In this document: one piece after another, positions 45,191 to 57,571 of the stretch | Layout: every line of letters begins with the position of its first letter | Numbering within the stretch: the stretch's first letter is position 1 | Assembly (NCBI GenBank): GCA_913053875.1 | Contig: CAJXGN010000013.1 | Coordinates: 1-64,000, forward strand | DNA length: 64,000 nucleotides | From: an uncultured Agromyces sp. | Lineage (GTDB): Bacteria > Actinomycetota > Actinomycetes > Actinomycetales > Microbacteriaceae | Direction of reading: 5' to 3' | Notes under the pieces: model-generated | What the model was told of the DNA's origin: nothing | What the model saw: the letters and a program-made list of their open reading frames with translations, nothing else | The model's database searches: none | Made by a program: the position numbers and the translations under genes

Positions 45191-46164
45191 CCCCGGTGCT
45201 CGCCGGGTGCGCGCGCGAACCGGTCGGTGGCCTCGATCATCGCGTCGAGGATGCCCGGCTCGTCGAACGCGTGGCCGGCGTCGGGGATGATGCGCAGGTC
45301 GGCCTCGGGCCACGCGAGGTGGAGGTCCCACGCGGTCATGACGGGCGTGCAGATGTCGTAGCGCCCCTGCACGATGACGGCGGGGATGCCGCGCAGGCGT
45401 TCGGCGTCGCGGATGAGCTGCCCCTCCTCCCACCAGCCGCCGTGTCGGAAGTAGTGGTTCTCGATGCGCGCGAACGCCGTGGCGTACTCGGGCTCGGTGA
45501 ACTTCGCGATGGTCTCCTGCTGCGGCAGCAGCGTGATGGTCGACGACTCCCACCGCGACCAGGCGATCGCCGCGGGCTGGTGCACCGACGGGTTCGGGTC
45601 GTCGAGGAGGCGCCCGTAGGCGGCGATCATGTGGTGCCGTTCGCGCTCGGGCACCTGGTCGACGAAGTCCTCCCAGAGGTCGGGGAAGATCGCCGACGCC
45701 CCGCCCTCGTAGAACCACTCGAGCTCGGATCGCCGCAGCGTGAACACGCCGCGCAGCACGATCTCGGTCACGCGGTCGGGGTGCGTCTCGCAGTACGCGA
45801 GTGCGAGCGCGCTGCCCCACGACCCGCCGAGCACCTGCCAGCGGTCGATGCCGAGGTGCTCGCGCAGCTTCTCGATGTCGGCGACCAGGTGCCAGGTCGT
45901 GTTGACGCTGAGGTCGGCCTCGGGCTCGCTCGCGTGCGGGATGCTGAGGCCGCAGCCGCGCTGGTCGAACAGCACGATGCGGTAGCGCTCGGGGTCGAAC
46001 AGGCGCCGGTGCGCCGGGCTCGTGCCCCCGCCGGGCCCGCCGTGCAGGAACACCACGGGCTTGCCGTCGCGGTTGCCGGACACCTCCCAGTAGATGTGCT
46101 GTCCGTCCCCCACGTCGAGCATGCCGGTCTCGAGCGGCTCGATCTCCGGATACATCTCGCGCAT
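45187..46164 (-). CDS. pip: Proline iminopeptidase
   Basis: 325 residues, peptidase family S33. It removes N-terminal proline from peptides. Signatures: oxyanion segment H-G-G-P-G-G-G (about 41-47), F-D-Q-R-G-C-G-L-S, nucleophile in G-G-S-W-G-S (about 113), and the final D-A-G-H-A-F-D-E-P. No signal peptide, hence cytoplasmic. The start at 46164 gives the standard length. Confidence 0.92.
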   Translation of the reverse strand: MREMYPEIEPLETGMLDVGDGQHIYWEVSGNRDGKPVVFLHGGPGGGTSPAHRRLFDPERYRIVLFDQRGCGLSIPHASEPEADLSVNTTWHLVADIEKLREHLGIDRWQVLGGSWGSALALAYCETHPDRVTEIVLRGVFTLRRSELEWFYEGGASAIFPDLWEDFVDQVPERERHHMIAAYGRLLDDPNPSVHQPAAIAWSRWESSTITLLPQQETIAKFTEPEYATAFARIENHYFRHGGWWEEGQLIRDAERLRGIPAVIVQGRYDICTPVMTAWDLHLAWPEADLRIIPDAGHAFDEPGILDAMIEATDRFARAPGEHRG

Positions 46165-46233
46165 GCTTCAGGATATCGGCCGGGCGGATGCGGCATGCGG
46201 CCGCTGTCCAGCGAGTCGGCGTACGTTCGGGCC

Positions 46234-47776
<1,543 letters not shown>

Positions 47777-47798
47777 CCCGCTCGTCTAGGCTCGTCGC

Positions 47799-47972
47799 GT
47801 GGCCACGCAACCCTCCCCCGCAGCACGACGCAAGCAGATGATCGCCGGCATCGTCGTCGGGTTGATCGTCGGCGTCGTGATCAGCCTCGTGACCGGGTTC
47901 TGGCTGTGGCTCGCCGCCGGTGCGGCGGTGGGCCTCGCGAGCGGCGCGCTGCTGAAGCCGCCGGCGCAGTAG
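47799..47972 (+). CDS. Small membrane protein with Gly-rich helices
   Basis: 57 residues. After a basic start (M-A-T-Q-P-S-P-A-A-R-R-K-Q), two hydrophobic helices follow, with small-residue spacing (G-I-V-V-G-L-I-V-G-V-V and G-A-A-V-G-L-A-S-G-A) like a glycine zipper, ending K-P-P-A-Q. The GTG start lies exactly 6 bases after TAGGCT, the same layout as mdh just upstream. A terminator follows. Function unknown. Confidence 0.65.
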   Translation: MATQPSPAARRKQMIAGIVVGLIVGVVISLVTGFWLWLAAGAAVGLASGALLKPPAQ

Positions 47973-47986
47973 TCCGCGAAACGACG

Positions 47987-48015
47987 AGGGCCGACCCGCC
48001 CGGCGGATCGGCCCT
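47987..48015. terminator. Terminator between convergent genes
   Basis: AGGGCCGA (47987-47994) pairs with TCGGCCCT (48008-48015) around a 13-base loop, serving the small membrane protein gene and the acyl-CoA oxidase gene. Confidence 0.7.
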
Positions 48016-48034
48016 GCGTGCGTGCGCGGCGGCG

Positions 48035-50110
48035 CTACTTCTTCGACTTCTCCGGCACCGGCGCGGTGCCCGACGCGCGCTGCGCTTCGAAGTAGGCGCG
48101 CGCCTCGTCCTGCCGCTTCGCCTCGGCACCGGTCGCGATGCTCGCGCGCAGGTGCTCGGGCTCGAAGCCGAACGCGTCGACCAGGTCGAGCGCGTGCGGG
48201 CGCAGGCGCGCGATCAGGCGGTCGACGTAGGCCGTGACGGCCTGCGCGCGCTGCGGCGACAGGCGGCCGTGGATGAGGTACCACGACATGTGCCGCTCGA
48301 GCAGCCCCAGGCCGAACAGGTCGCGCAGCCAGGTGAGCACCTGCTTCGTGCCCTCGTGCTCGGTCTGCTCGAGGCCGCGCGTGAACGCCTCCCACTGCAG
48401 CAGTTCGGCGTGCGCGCGCGCCGCCTCGATGAGCTCGTTCTGGTTCGCGTTGAACAGCGCGGCCGACTCGGCCTTCGAGAGCTTGCGCGCGTCGCGCAGG
48501 CGGCCGGCGATCTCCTCGACCATGGTCTCGACGCGGTCGGTGAGCAGGCCCCGCTGCGTGTCGGGGTCGCGCAGGTCCTTGACCGATCGCGCGGTCGAGC
48601 CGAAGTCGCTCACGGTCTGTGCGATGCGGCGCAGGCCGCTGCCGTGGAGCGCCCGGTCGGCCGCCTGCGACACGACGTAGCGGGCCAGCGCGCCGGCGTC
48701 GGCACCCGCGAACTTCTTCGAGAAGTCGGTGAGCAGGCGCTTGGCGACCAGCTGCAGCAGGACGTTGTTGTCGCCCTCGAACGTGACGTAGATGTCGAGG
48801 TCCTGACGCAGGCCGACGAGGCGGTTCTCGGCGAGGAAGCCGGCGCCGCCGCATGCCTCGCGCGCCTCCTGCAGGGTGTCGAGCGCGTGCCAGGTCGACA
48901 GCGGCTTGAGCGCCGCGGCGAGGGTCTCGAGGTCCTGCCGGTCGTCGTCGGTGTCGGCCTTCCCGCTGAACACCGCGTCGAACTTCACGAGGAACTCGTC
49001 GTGCGCGAAGACCTGCGCGTAGGTGGTCGCGAGGCGCGGCAGGAGGCGGCGCTGGTGCCGCTGGTAGTCGAGGAGCACCTCCTCCTCGGTGTCGCTCGCC
49101 GCGTTGAACTGGCGGCGCTCGCTGCCGTAGCGGATCGCGATGGCCAGCGCCATGGCCGACGCGGTGGTCGCGGCACCGTCGAGCGACACGCGACCCTGCA
49201 CGAGCGTGCCGAGCATCGTGAAGAAGCGGCGGCCCGGGCTCGGGATGGGGCTCGAGTACGTGCCGTCGGCCGCCACGTCGCCGTAGCGGTTCAGCAGGTT
49301 GACTCGCGGCACGCGCACGCCGGAGAAGTGCAGGCGGCCGTTGTCGATGCCGTTCAGGCCGCCCTTGAGGCCGTCGTCCTCACCGCCGATGCCGTCGAGG
49401 AACGCGCCCTCGTCGTCGCGCAGGTGCACGTAGAACGCGTGCACGCCGTGGTTCACGCCCTTCGTGATGAGCTGCGCGAACACGACCGCGTCCTTGCCGT
49501 GCAGGGCCGCGTTGCCGAGGTAGTCCTTCCACGCGCCGCGGAACGGCGTGTCGATGACGAACTCCTCGGTGTCGGGGTCGTACGTCGCGGTCGTGGCGAT
49601 CGAGGCGACGTCCGACCCGTGCCCGGTCTCGGTCATCGCGAACGCGCCCGGCACGTCGAGGGTCATGATGCCCGGCAGGAACGTCTCGTGGTGGTACTCC
49701 GTGCCGAGGTGCAGCACCGCCGCGCCGAACAGGCCCCACTGCACGCCCGACTTGATCTGCAGGCTCGGGTCGGCGAGCACGAGCTCCTCGAACGCCGCGA
49801 TGTTGCCGCCTGCGTCCTCCTGGCCGCCGAGCGACTTCGGGAATGCGCGGTTCACGTGCCCGTTCGCGACGAGGTAGTGCAGCTGTCCGAGCACCCGCTC
49901 GCGGTGCTCCGCCATCGACTGCCCGTCGATGCGCTGCACCTCGGGACGCTTCGCGACCTCGCGCGACGAGAGGCGGATGTCGGCCCAGGTGCCGAGGAGC
50001 TGTCGGCCGAGCGCGGCGATGTCGATGGTCGGCTCGGGCTGGGTCGCATCCTCACGCTGCTCGATCGTGGGCTGCGCGTCGGTGTCGGGGCGAACGGCGG
50101 TGTCTGCCAT
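48035..50110 (-). CDS. Acyl-CoA oxidase / dehydrogenase family protein
   Basis: 691 residues, the length of acyl-CoA oxidases rather than the about 390 of dehydrogenases. The FAD-binding domain has A-M-T-E-T-G-H-G-S-D-V (about 158-168); the core has R-V-S-L-D-G-A-A-T-T; the segment E-A-C-G-G-A-G-F-L-A and T-F-E-G-D-N-N-V-L (about 440, with the catalytic Glu) are conserved. The C-terminal oxidase domain fills the last 200 residues. It catalyses the first step of fatty-acid beta-oxidation, with electrons passed to oxygen if a true oxidase. The ATG at 50110 follows GAGAGGAC. A single-gene unit. Confidence 0.9.
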   Translation of the reverse strand: MADTAVRPDTDAQPTIEQREDATQPEPTIDIAALGRQLLGTWADIRLSSREVAKRPEVQRIDGQSMAEHRERVLGQLHYLVANGHVNRAFPKSLGGQEDAGGNIAAFEELVLADPSLQIKSGVQWGLFGAAVLHLGTEYHHETFLPGIMTLDVPGAFAMTETGHGSDVASIATTATYDPDTEEFVIDTPFRGAWKDYLGNAALHGKDAVVFAQLITKGVNHGVHAFYVHLRDDEGAFLDGIGGEDDGLKGGLNGIDNGRLHFSGVRVPRVNLLNRYGDVAADGTYSSPIPSPGRRFFTMLGTLVQGRVSLDGAATTASAMALAIAIRYGSERRQFNAASDTEEEVLLDYQRHQRRLLPRLATTYAQVFAHDEFLVKFDAVFSGKADTDDDRQDLETLAAALKPLSTWHALDTLQEAREACGGAGFLAENRLVGLRQDLDIYVTFEGDNNVLLQLVAKRLLTDFSKKFAGADAGALARYVVSQAADRALHGSGLRRIAQTVSDFGSTARSVKDLRDPDTQRGLLTDRVETMVEEIAGRLRDARKLSKAESAALFNANQNELIEAARAHAELLQWEAFTRGLEQTEHEGTKQVLTWLRDLFGLGLLERHMSWYLIHGRLSPQRAQAVTAYVDRLIARLRPHALDLVDAFGFEPEHLRASIATGAEAKRQDEARAYFEAQRASGTAPVPEKSKK

Positions 50111-50122
50111 GCGATGTCCTCT

Positions 50123-50160
50123 CTGCACGGATATTCGAGCATCACGGTAGGTCTCTCACA
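50123..50160 (-). promoter_or_regulatory. Promoter region of the acyl-CoA oxidase gene
   Basis: On the minus strand upstream of the gene lie TTGGCG, a 17-bp spacer and TACCGT, close to a SigA promoter. Just upstream, CCGTACAGGACGG is an inverted CCGT/ACGG pair that could bind a TetR- or FadR-like repressor. The exact edges are approximate. Confidence 0.4.
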
Positions 50161-50269
50161 ATCAACCGCCAACCGTCCTGTACGGAAGCCACAATCGGGC
50201 GTCGCATGACGCGCCGCGAGGATTGTGCGCTGTCCACATGCGTCGGTCGCCCGTGGGCGGGCCGGCGAC

Positions 50270-50668
50270 TCAGCTGCGGAAGTAGGCGTTCGCCTTCGGC
50301 GAGAACAGCAGCACCAGGATCAGCACGCCGAACGCGATGCTGAAGTACTCGGCGATGGCGGTCGGGGTCGCCACGATGACCCAGACGGACCCTGCGATCG
50401 AGAGCACCTCGACGATCGCGACGACGATGCGGGCGAGGCGGCGGCCGCTCAGCAGGCCCGCGGCGACCGCGATCGCCACGACGCCGATGATGATCGACAC
50501 GATCGCGACGGTCGTGAGCGCCGCTCCCCCGCCGGCGGCCTCCGCCAGGTCGGGGTCGGTGCCGAAGAGCAGCACCAGCGCTCCCGCGAGCACGTCGAAG
50601 AAGCCGCCGATCCAGGTGAGGATGGCGACGAAGGTGACGCCGCCGGGTCGTCTCGCCACGGTGCCCAC
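50270..50668 (-). CDS. Four-helix membrane protein, paralogue A
   Basis: 132 residues with four membrane helices. The sequence G-V-T-F-V-A-I-L-T-W-I-G-G-F-F-D-V-L-A-G at the start matches the neighbouring protein (G-V-T-I-V-A-F-L-V-W-I-G-A-A-I-D-I-L-A-A), and both end with a Y-F-R motif. The start codon is one base after the neighbour's stop. A tandem duplication is clear; the family's role is unknown. Confidence 0.75.
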   Translation of the reverse strand: MGTVARRPGGVTFVAILTWIGGFFDVLAGALVLLFGTDPDLAEAAGGGAALTTVAIVSIIIGVVAIAVAAGLLSGRRLARIVVAIVEVLSIAGSVWVIVATPTAIAEYFSIAFGVLILVLLFSPKANAYFRS

Positions 50669-50669
50669 C

Positions 50670-51104
50670 TCAGTCGGCGGTCGGCTCGGCGGGCGCGAGA
50701 CCGCGGAAGTAGCGGTTCGAGTCGGGCATCCAGAGCAGCGTGATGGCCGCGATCGCCACGAGCGCGCTGAGGATCTCCCCGGCGACGCCGGCCGGGTTCA
50801 TGACGCCGATCACGATCGACGCCATGGCGCTCAGCGCCTCGAGCACCGTCACGGCGATGCGCGAGACGGGGTTGCCGCGCAGCAGGCCGATCGCGGCGAC
50901 GATCACGATCACGCCGAGCAGGAGCGAGACGGTGGATGCGGCGATCAGCGCGCCGGTGCCGCCGAACTGGTCCGCGAACTCGGGGTCGGAGGCCGCCGTG
51001 AAGAGGAGGATCGCCGCGAGGATGTCGATCGCCGCGCCGATCCAGACGAGGAACGCCACGATCGTGACGCCCAGCGGTCGCTTCGGTCCGAACTGCTCTG
51101 CCAT
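50670..51104 (-). CDS. Four-helix membrane protein, paralogue B
   Basis: 144 residues, four membrane helices, like paralogue A in length and in helix positions, with a longer N-terminus (M-A-E-Q-F-G-P-K-R-P-L) and an acidic tail. A GGGGGAG site precedes the ATG, and TAGGAT upstream can be the -10 box for both genes. No known family function. Confidence 0.75.
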   Translation of the reverse strand: MAEQFGPKRPLGVTIVAFLVWIGAAIDILAAILLFTAASDPEFADQFGGTGALIAASTVSLLLGVIVIVAAIGLLRGNPVSRIAVTVLEALSAMASIVIGVMNPAGVAGEILSALVAIAAITLLWMPDSNRYFRGLAPAEPTAD

Positions 51105-51150
51105 GTCGCTCCCCCGTCGCGTGCTCTCCGGCCGATCCTAGCGAGCCGGG

Positions 51151-53169
<2,019 letters not shown>

Positions 53170-53187
53170 CCGACGAGCCTAACGAGG

Positions 53188-53239
53188 CCCGGCGACGGGC
53201 GGGCGGACGCGTCGAGCGAACGCCCGCGCCGTCGCCGGG
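53188..53239. terminator. Terminator between copC and recQ
   Basis: CCCGGCGACGG (53188-53198) pairs with CCGTCGCCGGG (53229-53239); the loop of about 30 bases can pair further (GGGCG/CGCCC). It lies downstream of the copper gene set. Confidence 0.55.
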
Positions 53240-53260
53240 CAACGTGTGGAGGAGCGGCGG

Positions 53261-53869
53261 TCAGTCGGACTTCCGGCGGGTCAGCAGCAGCGTCACGCCG
53301 ACGGCCGCGCCGATCGCGAGCACGGCGCCGCCGATCCAGAGCGCCTCCTCGGGCACGAGCGGTGCGCCCTCGTCGGAGGCCGACTCGGAGGCATCCGTCT
53401 CCTCATCGGCCGTCGATGCGCCGCACACGAAGTCGGCGTCGCTGCCCGTGCCGAGCTCGACACCCTCGGCAGGCGCCCAGGTGAACCCGAACTCGCCGGA
53501 GATGGGGTGCCCGTCGGTCGAGACGACCTGCCACGACACGGTGTAGTCGCCCGGGTCGCCGAGCAGCGTGTCGAGCTCGACCGCGGGGCCGACCACGGTG
53601 CCGCAGCCGTCGCCGTAGTGCAGCCCGTCGGGGCCGACCACCTGCACGATGCCCCCGTTGCCGAGGTCGAGCAGGTCGTCGTTCGTGGTGACCGAGATCG
53701 TGCCCGGCTGCTCGGTGACGGTCGAGTCGGGCTCGGGGCTCCACGCGATGGGGTAGTTGTGCGCGGCCGCGGGCAGCGCCGGGAGCAGGGCCAGGGCGAA
53801 CGCCGCGGCCGCGCCGAGCAGGACGCCGACGACTCGGCGGCCCGCCCGACGCGGCGAGGCGTCGGTCAC
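53261..53869 (-). CDS. CopC-domain copper-binding protein, membrane anchored
   Basis: 202 residues. Signal peptide (hydrophobic core about 12-33), then the mature N-terminus A-H-N-Y-P-I-A-W-S-P-E-P-D-S-T-V, where the first His is the classical CopC copper ligand, and S-T-D-G-H-P-I-S-G-E-F-G-F-T-W near residue 125, with a second. A C-terminal membrane helix (about 174-196) followed by R-R-K-S-D anchors it. It would hold Cu(II) outside the membrane. The GTG start overlaps the YcnI-like gene by 4 bases. Confidence 0.88.
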   Translation of the reverse strand: MTDASPRRAGRRVVGVLLGAAAAFALALLPALPAAAHNYPIAWSPEPDSTVTEQPGTISVTTNDDLLDLGNGGIVQVVGPDGLHYGDGCGTVVGPAVELDTLLGDPGDYTVSWQVVSTDGHPISGEFGFTWAPAEGVELGTGSDADFVCGASTADEETDASESASDEGAPLVPEEALWIGGAVLAIGAAVGVTLLLTRRKSD

Positions 53870-54579
53870 TGCTTCGCGGCTCCGCGGCGAGCGGTCACCG
53901 CGAGCACGATGCCCACGGCGCCGACGACCAGGCCGCCGATGCCCAGCACCCGGGCGAGGACGTCGGTCTCGGAGGCATCCGATGCCTCGCTCGCCTCGGT
54001 GCTCTCGGCGTGCTCCTCGTCGGAGTGCTCCTCGTCGGCCGCCTCGTCGGTGCCGTGGCTGTGCCCGTCGCCGGTCGACTCGGTGACGGTGATGAACGGC
54101 GCCGGGGTCGCGGGCTCCTCCTCGCCCTCGGCGGCGACGTCGACCCACGCGGTCTCGCCCTCCTCGCACGCCTGCACGACCGGGAAGACCAGGTCGGTGC
54201 CGGCCGCGTCCTCGGCGATGCGCACCTGGATCGACACGGTGTCGCGGAACCCGTCGGGCAGCGGCTCGACGGCGGTGTAGACGACCTGCGAGACGGCGTC
54301 GCCCTCGGTGACGGTCTCGACGTCCCACGTCGAGCTGATGGTCGGGGTGACCGACTCGACCCCCTCCGGGATGTCGAAGGTGAGCGACGTGGTGGGCGAG
54401 CCCTCGCAGCCGTGGCCGACCGAGAAGGTCATCACGGCGTAGGAGCCGGCGGCGGTGCCGCTCGGCGTGACCGTGACGTGGGCGTTCGCCGCGAGCGGGG
54501 CCGCGAGCGCGAGGAGGGCGCCACCGCCGAGGGCGGCAGCGGCGAGGGAGGTGGTGCGGAGAGTGGTGCGGATGGTCAT
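53866..54579 (-). CDS. YcnI-like DUF1775 copper-binding protein
   Basis: 237 residues. Signal peptide ending in N-A-H-V-T-V-T-P, so the mature protein begins close to the His that binds copper in YcnI. The DUF1775 domain covers about 35-160, followed by an acidic, His-rich stretch (H-S-H-G-T-D-E and H-S-D-E-E-H) and a C-terminal membrane helix. Together with CopC and the next membrane protein it suggests copper capture or delivery at the cell surface, perhaps for cytochrome oxidase. No copper sensor gene is nearby. Confidence 0.88.
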   Translation of the reverse strand: MTIRTTLRTTSLAAAALGGGALLALAAPLAANAHVTVTPSGTAAGSYAVMTFSVGHGCEGSPTTSLTFDIPEGVESVTPTISSTWDVETVTEGDAVSQVVYTAVEPLPDGFRDTVSIQVRIAEDAAGTDLVFPVVQACEEGETAWVDVAAEGEEEPATPAPFITVTESTGDGHSHGTDEAADEEHSDEEHAESTEASEASDASETDVLARVLGIGGLVVGAVGIVLAVTARRGAAKQ

Positions 54580-54659
54580 GTGCGTCCTGTTCGAAAGCGC
54601 GCGCCGATTCGCCGACCTGGCGTCGGCGCGAAAGTGGGGTGTGGGTGGCGTGGTCGCGA

Positions 54660-55274
54660 CTAGGCGACGGATGCCACGGGCGGACCCCGGTGCCGCAGGA
54701 CGGAGAGGACGACCAGGCGAGGCCTGGCGACGGGGCGGTGCCAGGTGCGGATCGAGACGCGCGGGGCGTCGATCGGCAGCGTGGCCGGGATGCGCAGGAG
54801 CGGTCGGAGCACCGTGCGGGCGGCGCGTGCGAGGGCGGCGAACGCGAGGTCGCCGCGCTGGAGCGCCACGACGGTCAGCACCGCGGCGACCGCGTGCGAG
54901 GCGAGCATCACCGGGGAGGCGTCGAGCGAGCTGAGGCCGAGTCCGCCGAGGGCGGCATCGAACACGGCGGCATCGATGGGCGCGTGCCCGGCGTGCGGGC
55001 CGGCGGCCTGTGCCGAGGCGCCGGCGGGTGCGGTCACGGTGAACAGGCCGTGCAGCACGAGCTGGCTGAGCACGGCTCCGGCAGCGGTGCGCGGCAGGCT
55101 CGCGGCGGCGCCGACGAGCACCATGCACACGAGCCCCGAGAAGGTGAGCGCGAGCACGATCGCGAGCGGGCCGGGCGGATGCCCCCCGCCGACGACGTGC
55201 GAGAGCGATGCGACGAGCGTGGCGGACGCGGCGACGAACCACCCGCGCGCCACCCGCTGCCATCTCGCACTCAC
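54660..55274 (-). CDS. Membrane protein of the copper gene set
   Basis: 204 residues with about four membrane helices. An external loop contains G-P-H-A-G-H-A-P, a possible metal site. The C-terminal part is basic and cytoplasmic. The GTG start at 55274 lies exactly 6 bases after TACGCT, so the set probably starts with this leaderless gene and continues into the YcnI-like gene 80 bp downstream. The family is not recognised with confidence; the placement suggests a role with copper. Confidence 0.65.
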   Translation of the reverse strand: MSARWQRVARGWFVAASATLVASLSHVVGGGHPPGPLAIVLALTFSGLVCMVLVGAAASLPRTAAGAVLSQLVLHGLFTVTAPAGASAQAAGPHAGHAPIDAAVFDAALGGLGLSSLDASPVMLASHAVAAVLTVVALQRGDLAFAALARAARTVLRPLLRIPATLPIDAPRVSIRTWHRPVARPRLVVLSVLRHRGPPVASVA

Positions 55275-55295
55275 CCGAACAGCGTACGCGAACGC

Positions 55296-55333
55296 GCCGC
55301 GGCCCCGCGCACCGGAGTGCGCGGGGCCGCGGC
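55296..55333. terminator. Strong terminator after the 5'-nucleotidase gene
   Basis: GCCGCGGCCCCGCGCAC (55296-55312) and its exact complement (55317-55333) enclose the 4-base loop CGGA, a 17-bp perfect stem, 15 bases beyond the stop. Confidence 0.85.
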
Positions 55334-55347
55334 GGTCAGGGGCCGGA

Positions 55348-57345
55348 TCAGAGCGGCGCGACGTCCAGCGTGAACGAGCTCGTGGTGCCGGTGCTCGGCA
55401 CGTAGATCTCGAAGGTGGTCGGGCCGCTCGCGTCGGACGGCACGAGCACGTTGACGCTCGCCTGGCCGACCTCGTCGGTCGTGGGCGTGTACGACGTGTC
55501 GATCGACGCGCTGCCGACGACCACGCCGCCGACGAGCACCTCCGCGACGTCGGCGTCGATCTCATCACGCGTGAAGTCGAGCGACGACAGGTTCACGGTG
55601 AAGCTGCCGCCCGCGTTCACCGACGTGCCGCCGGGCAGGTGCACGCCGACCGCGCGCTGCATGAGGTCGGTCGTCGCCGAGCCGAACTCGGCGAAGTAGT
55701 CGACCATCGACTGCAGGTCGATCTTGCCGCTGTCGGAGACGTTCGTGCCGCTCGCGAAGGTGCTGAAGTTGTCACCGCCCGAGGCGAGGAACGAGTTGAC
55801 GCCCACCGAGTAGGTATCGCCCGGCACGACCGGCGACCCGGCGAGCCACATCTCGGTGATCTTGTCACCGGCGGGGCCCGAGGGGTCGTAGGTGTAGGTG
55901 AAGTCGGCGCTGACGCCGAGCTTCAGGAACGGACGCGACGCGCCCGCGGGCTGCCACTGCTCCTCGAGGACCTGCTTGATCTGGGCACCGGTGAGGTCCA
56001 TCGCGACGAGCGTGTTGGCGAAGGGCTGCACGCCGGCGGCCTCGGCGTAGGTGACGTCGCCCGACTCCAGGTCGGCGCGCAGGCCGCCCGGGTTCATGAA
56101 CGTCACGTCGACCGAGCGCGTGCCGTCGACGTTGAGCGCCCACAGCTGCACGTCGGCGACGAAGTTGCCGAGCGTGGACTCGCCACCGCGGTTCTCCGGG
56201 AACGACGTCGAGGTCGCCGGGTCGGCGGCGACGGCACGACCGAAGTTCTGGTCCGCCGTGCCGAGCACGACGCTGCCGAGCTCCTCGGCGACCTCGACCG
56301 CGTCGTCCACGATGCGCTGGGTCTTGTTGTCCTCCTTGTAGGCGTACCCGACCACGTCGCCGTCGGCGTTGCGCACCGCGACGTCGTAGATGGTGTTGTG
56401 CATCGAGACGATCTCGTCGCCGAGGGTGTCGTACTCGATGACCATGTTCGAGAACTTCTGGCCGTACTGGCCGCTCGAGATGACCGGCCGGTCGTCGATC
56501 ACGTGGTTGTACGCGAGGTGCGTGTGGCCCGAGACGATCGCGTCGATGTTATCGTTCGCGTTCAGCACGATGTCGCCGAAGCGCGAGTTCGGGTCGATCG
56601 CCGACTCGATGGCGGTGGTCGCCGCACCCTCGTGCACGAGCATGATCACGATGTCGGCCTCGCCGTTGGCGGCGTCGCCGTCGCTCAGCTGGTCGGCGAC
56701 GCGGTTCGCGGCCACGACCGGCGAGCCGACGTCGATCGAGGCGATGCCCGCGGGGCTCACGAGCGACGGGAGCTCGTCGGTGACGGCGCCGACGAAGCCG
56801 ATGCTGACGCCCTTGAACTCCTCGATCCAGTACTCGGGCAGCGCCGGGTCCTCGGTGCCGGTGTGGTAGATGTTCGCGCCGAGGTACTCCCAGTCGGCGA
56901 GGGGCATCACGCGGTCGGTGAGGTCGTCGAACCCGAGGTCGAACTCGTGGTTGCCCACTGCGCTCACGTCGAGGCCGAGCTGGTTGAGCGCCGCGATGGT
57001 CGGCTCGTCCTGCTGGATGAACGAGGTGAAGGTCGAGGCGCCGATCATGTCGCCGGCGGCGGCGACCACGGTGTTGGTGTTGCCGCGCGAGAACTCCTTG
57101 ACCGCCCCGCCGAGCGCAGCGGCGCCTCCGGTGCTGCCGGACTGCTCGAGCCGGCCGTGGAAGTCGTTGAACGTGAGCAGGTTGATCTCGGCGATCTTCT
57201 GCTTGCCGGCCGGGGGCGCGGCCTGGGCGGTGGCGACGCCGCCGAGCGTGAGGGCGGCCGTCGCGGCCACGGCGATCGTTCCGGCGACGAGGCGCGCGCT
57301 GCGTCGTCGCGTGCGGGCCGGGTCTCCGGCCTGGTGGTCCAGCAT
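55348..57345 (-). CDS. Exported 5'-nucleotidase / UshA-like phosphoesterase
   Basis: 665 residues. Signal peptide (about 15-43, ending A-Q-A-A-P). Metallophosphatase domain (about 50-300): F-N-D-F-H-G-R-L (Asp and His), G-N-H-E-F-D (about 132), and S-G-H-T-H-L (about 273). The 5'-nucleotidase C-terminal domain (about 330-520) has N-P-G-G-L-R. A last domain of about 110 residues looks beta-rich and may bind the wall or substrate; there is no LPxTG motif. It releases phosphate from extracellular nucleotides. A GAAGGAG site lies before the ATG at 57345. Confidence 0.9.
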   Translation of the reverse strand: MLDHQAGDPARTRRRSARLVAGTIAVAATAALTLGGVATAQAAPPAGKQKIAEINLLTFNDFHGRLEQSGSTGGAAALGGAVKEFSRGNTNTVVAAAGDMIGASTFTSFIQQDEPTIAALNQLGLDVSAVGNHEFDLGFDDLTDRVMPLADWEYLGANIYHTGTEDPALPEYWIEEFKGVSIGFVGAVTDELPSLVSPAGIASIDVGSPVVAANRVADQLSDGDAANGEADIVIMLVHEGAATTAIESAIDPNSRFGDIVLNANDNIDAIVSGHTHLAYNHVIDDRPVISSGQYGQKFSNMVIEYDTLGDEIVSMHNTIYDVAVRNADGDVVGYAYKEDNKTQRIVDDAVEVAEELGSVVLGTADQNFGRAVAADPATSTSFPENRGGESTLGNFVADVQLWALNVDGTRSVDVTFMNPGGLRADLESGDVTYAEAAGVQPFANTLVAMDLTGAQIKQVLEEQWQPAGASRPFLKLGVSADFTYTYDPSGPAGDKITEMWLAGSPVVPGDTYSVGVNSFLASGGDNFSTFASGTNVSDSGKIDLQSMVDYFAEFGSATTDLMQRAVGVHLPGGTSVNAGGSFTVNLSSLDFTRDEIDADVAEVLVGGVVVGSASIDTSYTPTTDEVGQASVNVLVPSDASGPTTFEIYVPSTGTTSSFTLDVAPL

Positions 57346-57571
57346 GTTCCGGGTACTCCTTCGTTGCGGGATGCCCCGCGCACGCGTACCGGTGGCAGGG
57401 GTGAGGCCCACAGTAGGGAACGGGCAGCGGGCCTGACCACCCCCGAATCGCGCACAGAACCGGCAATTCACGACGATTTCATGCGCGAGCGGGCCCGCCG
57501 TGCGCAGATGTGCACGCATCTCCCCGCGGTGTGCGCGGATGAGCAGTCGACCCGCCGACTACGCTGAGCGG

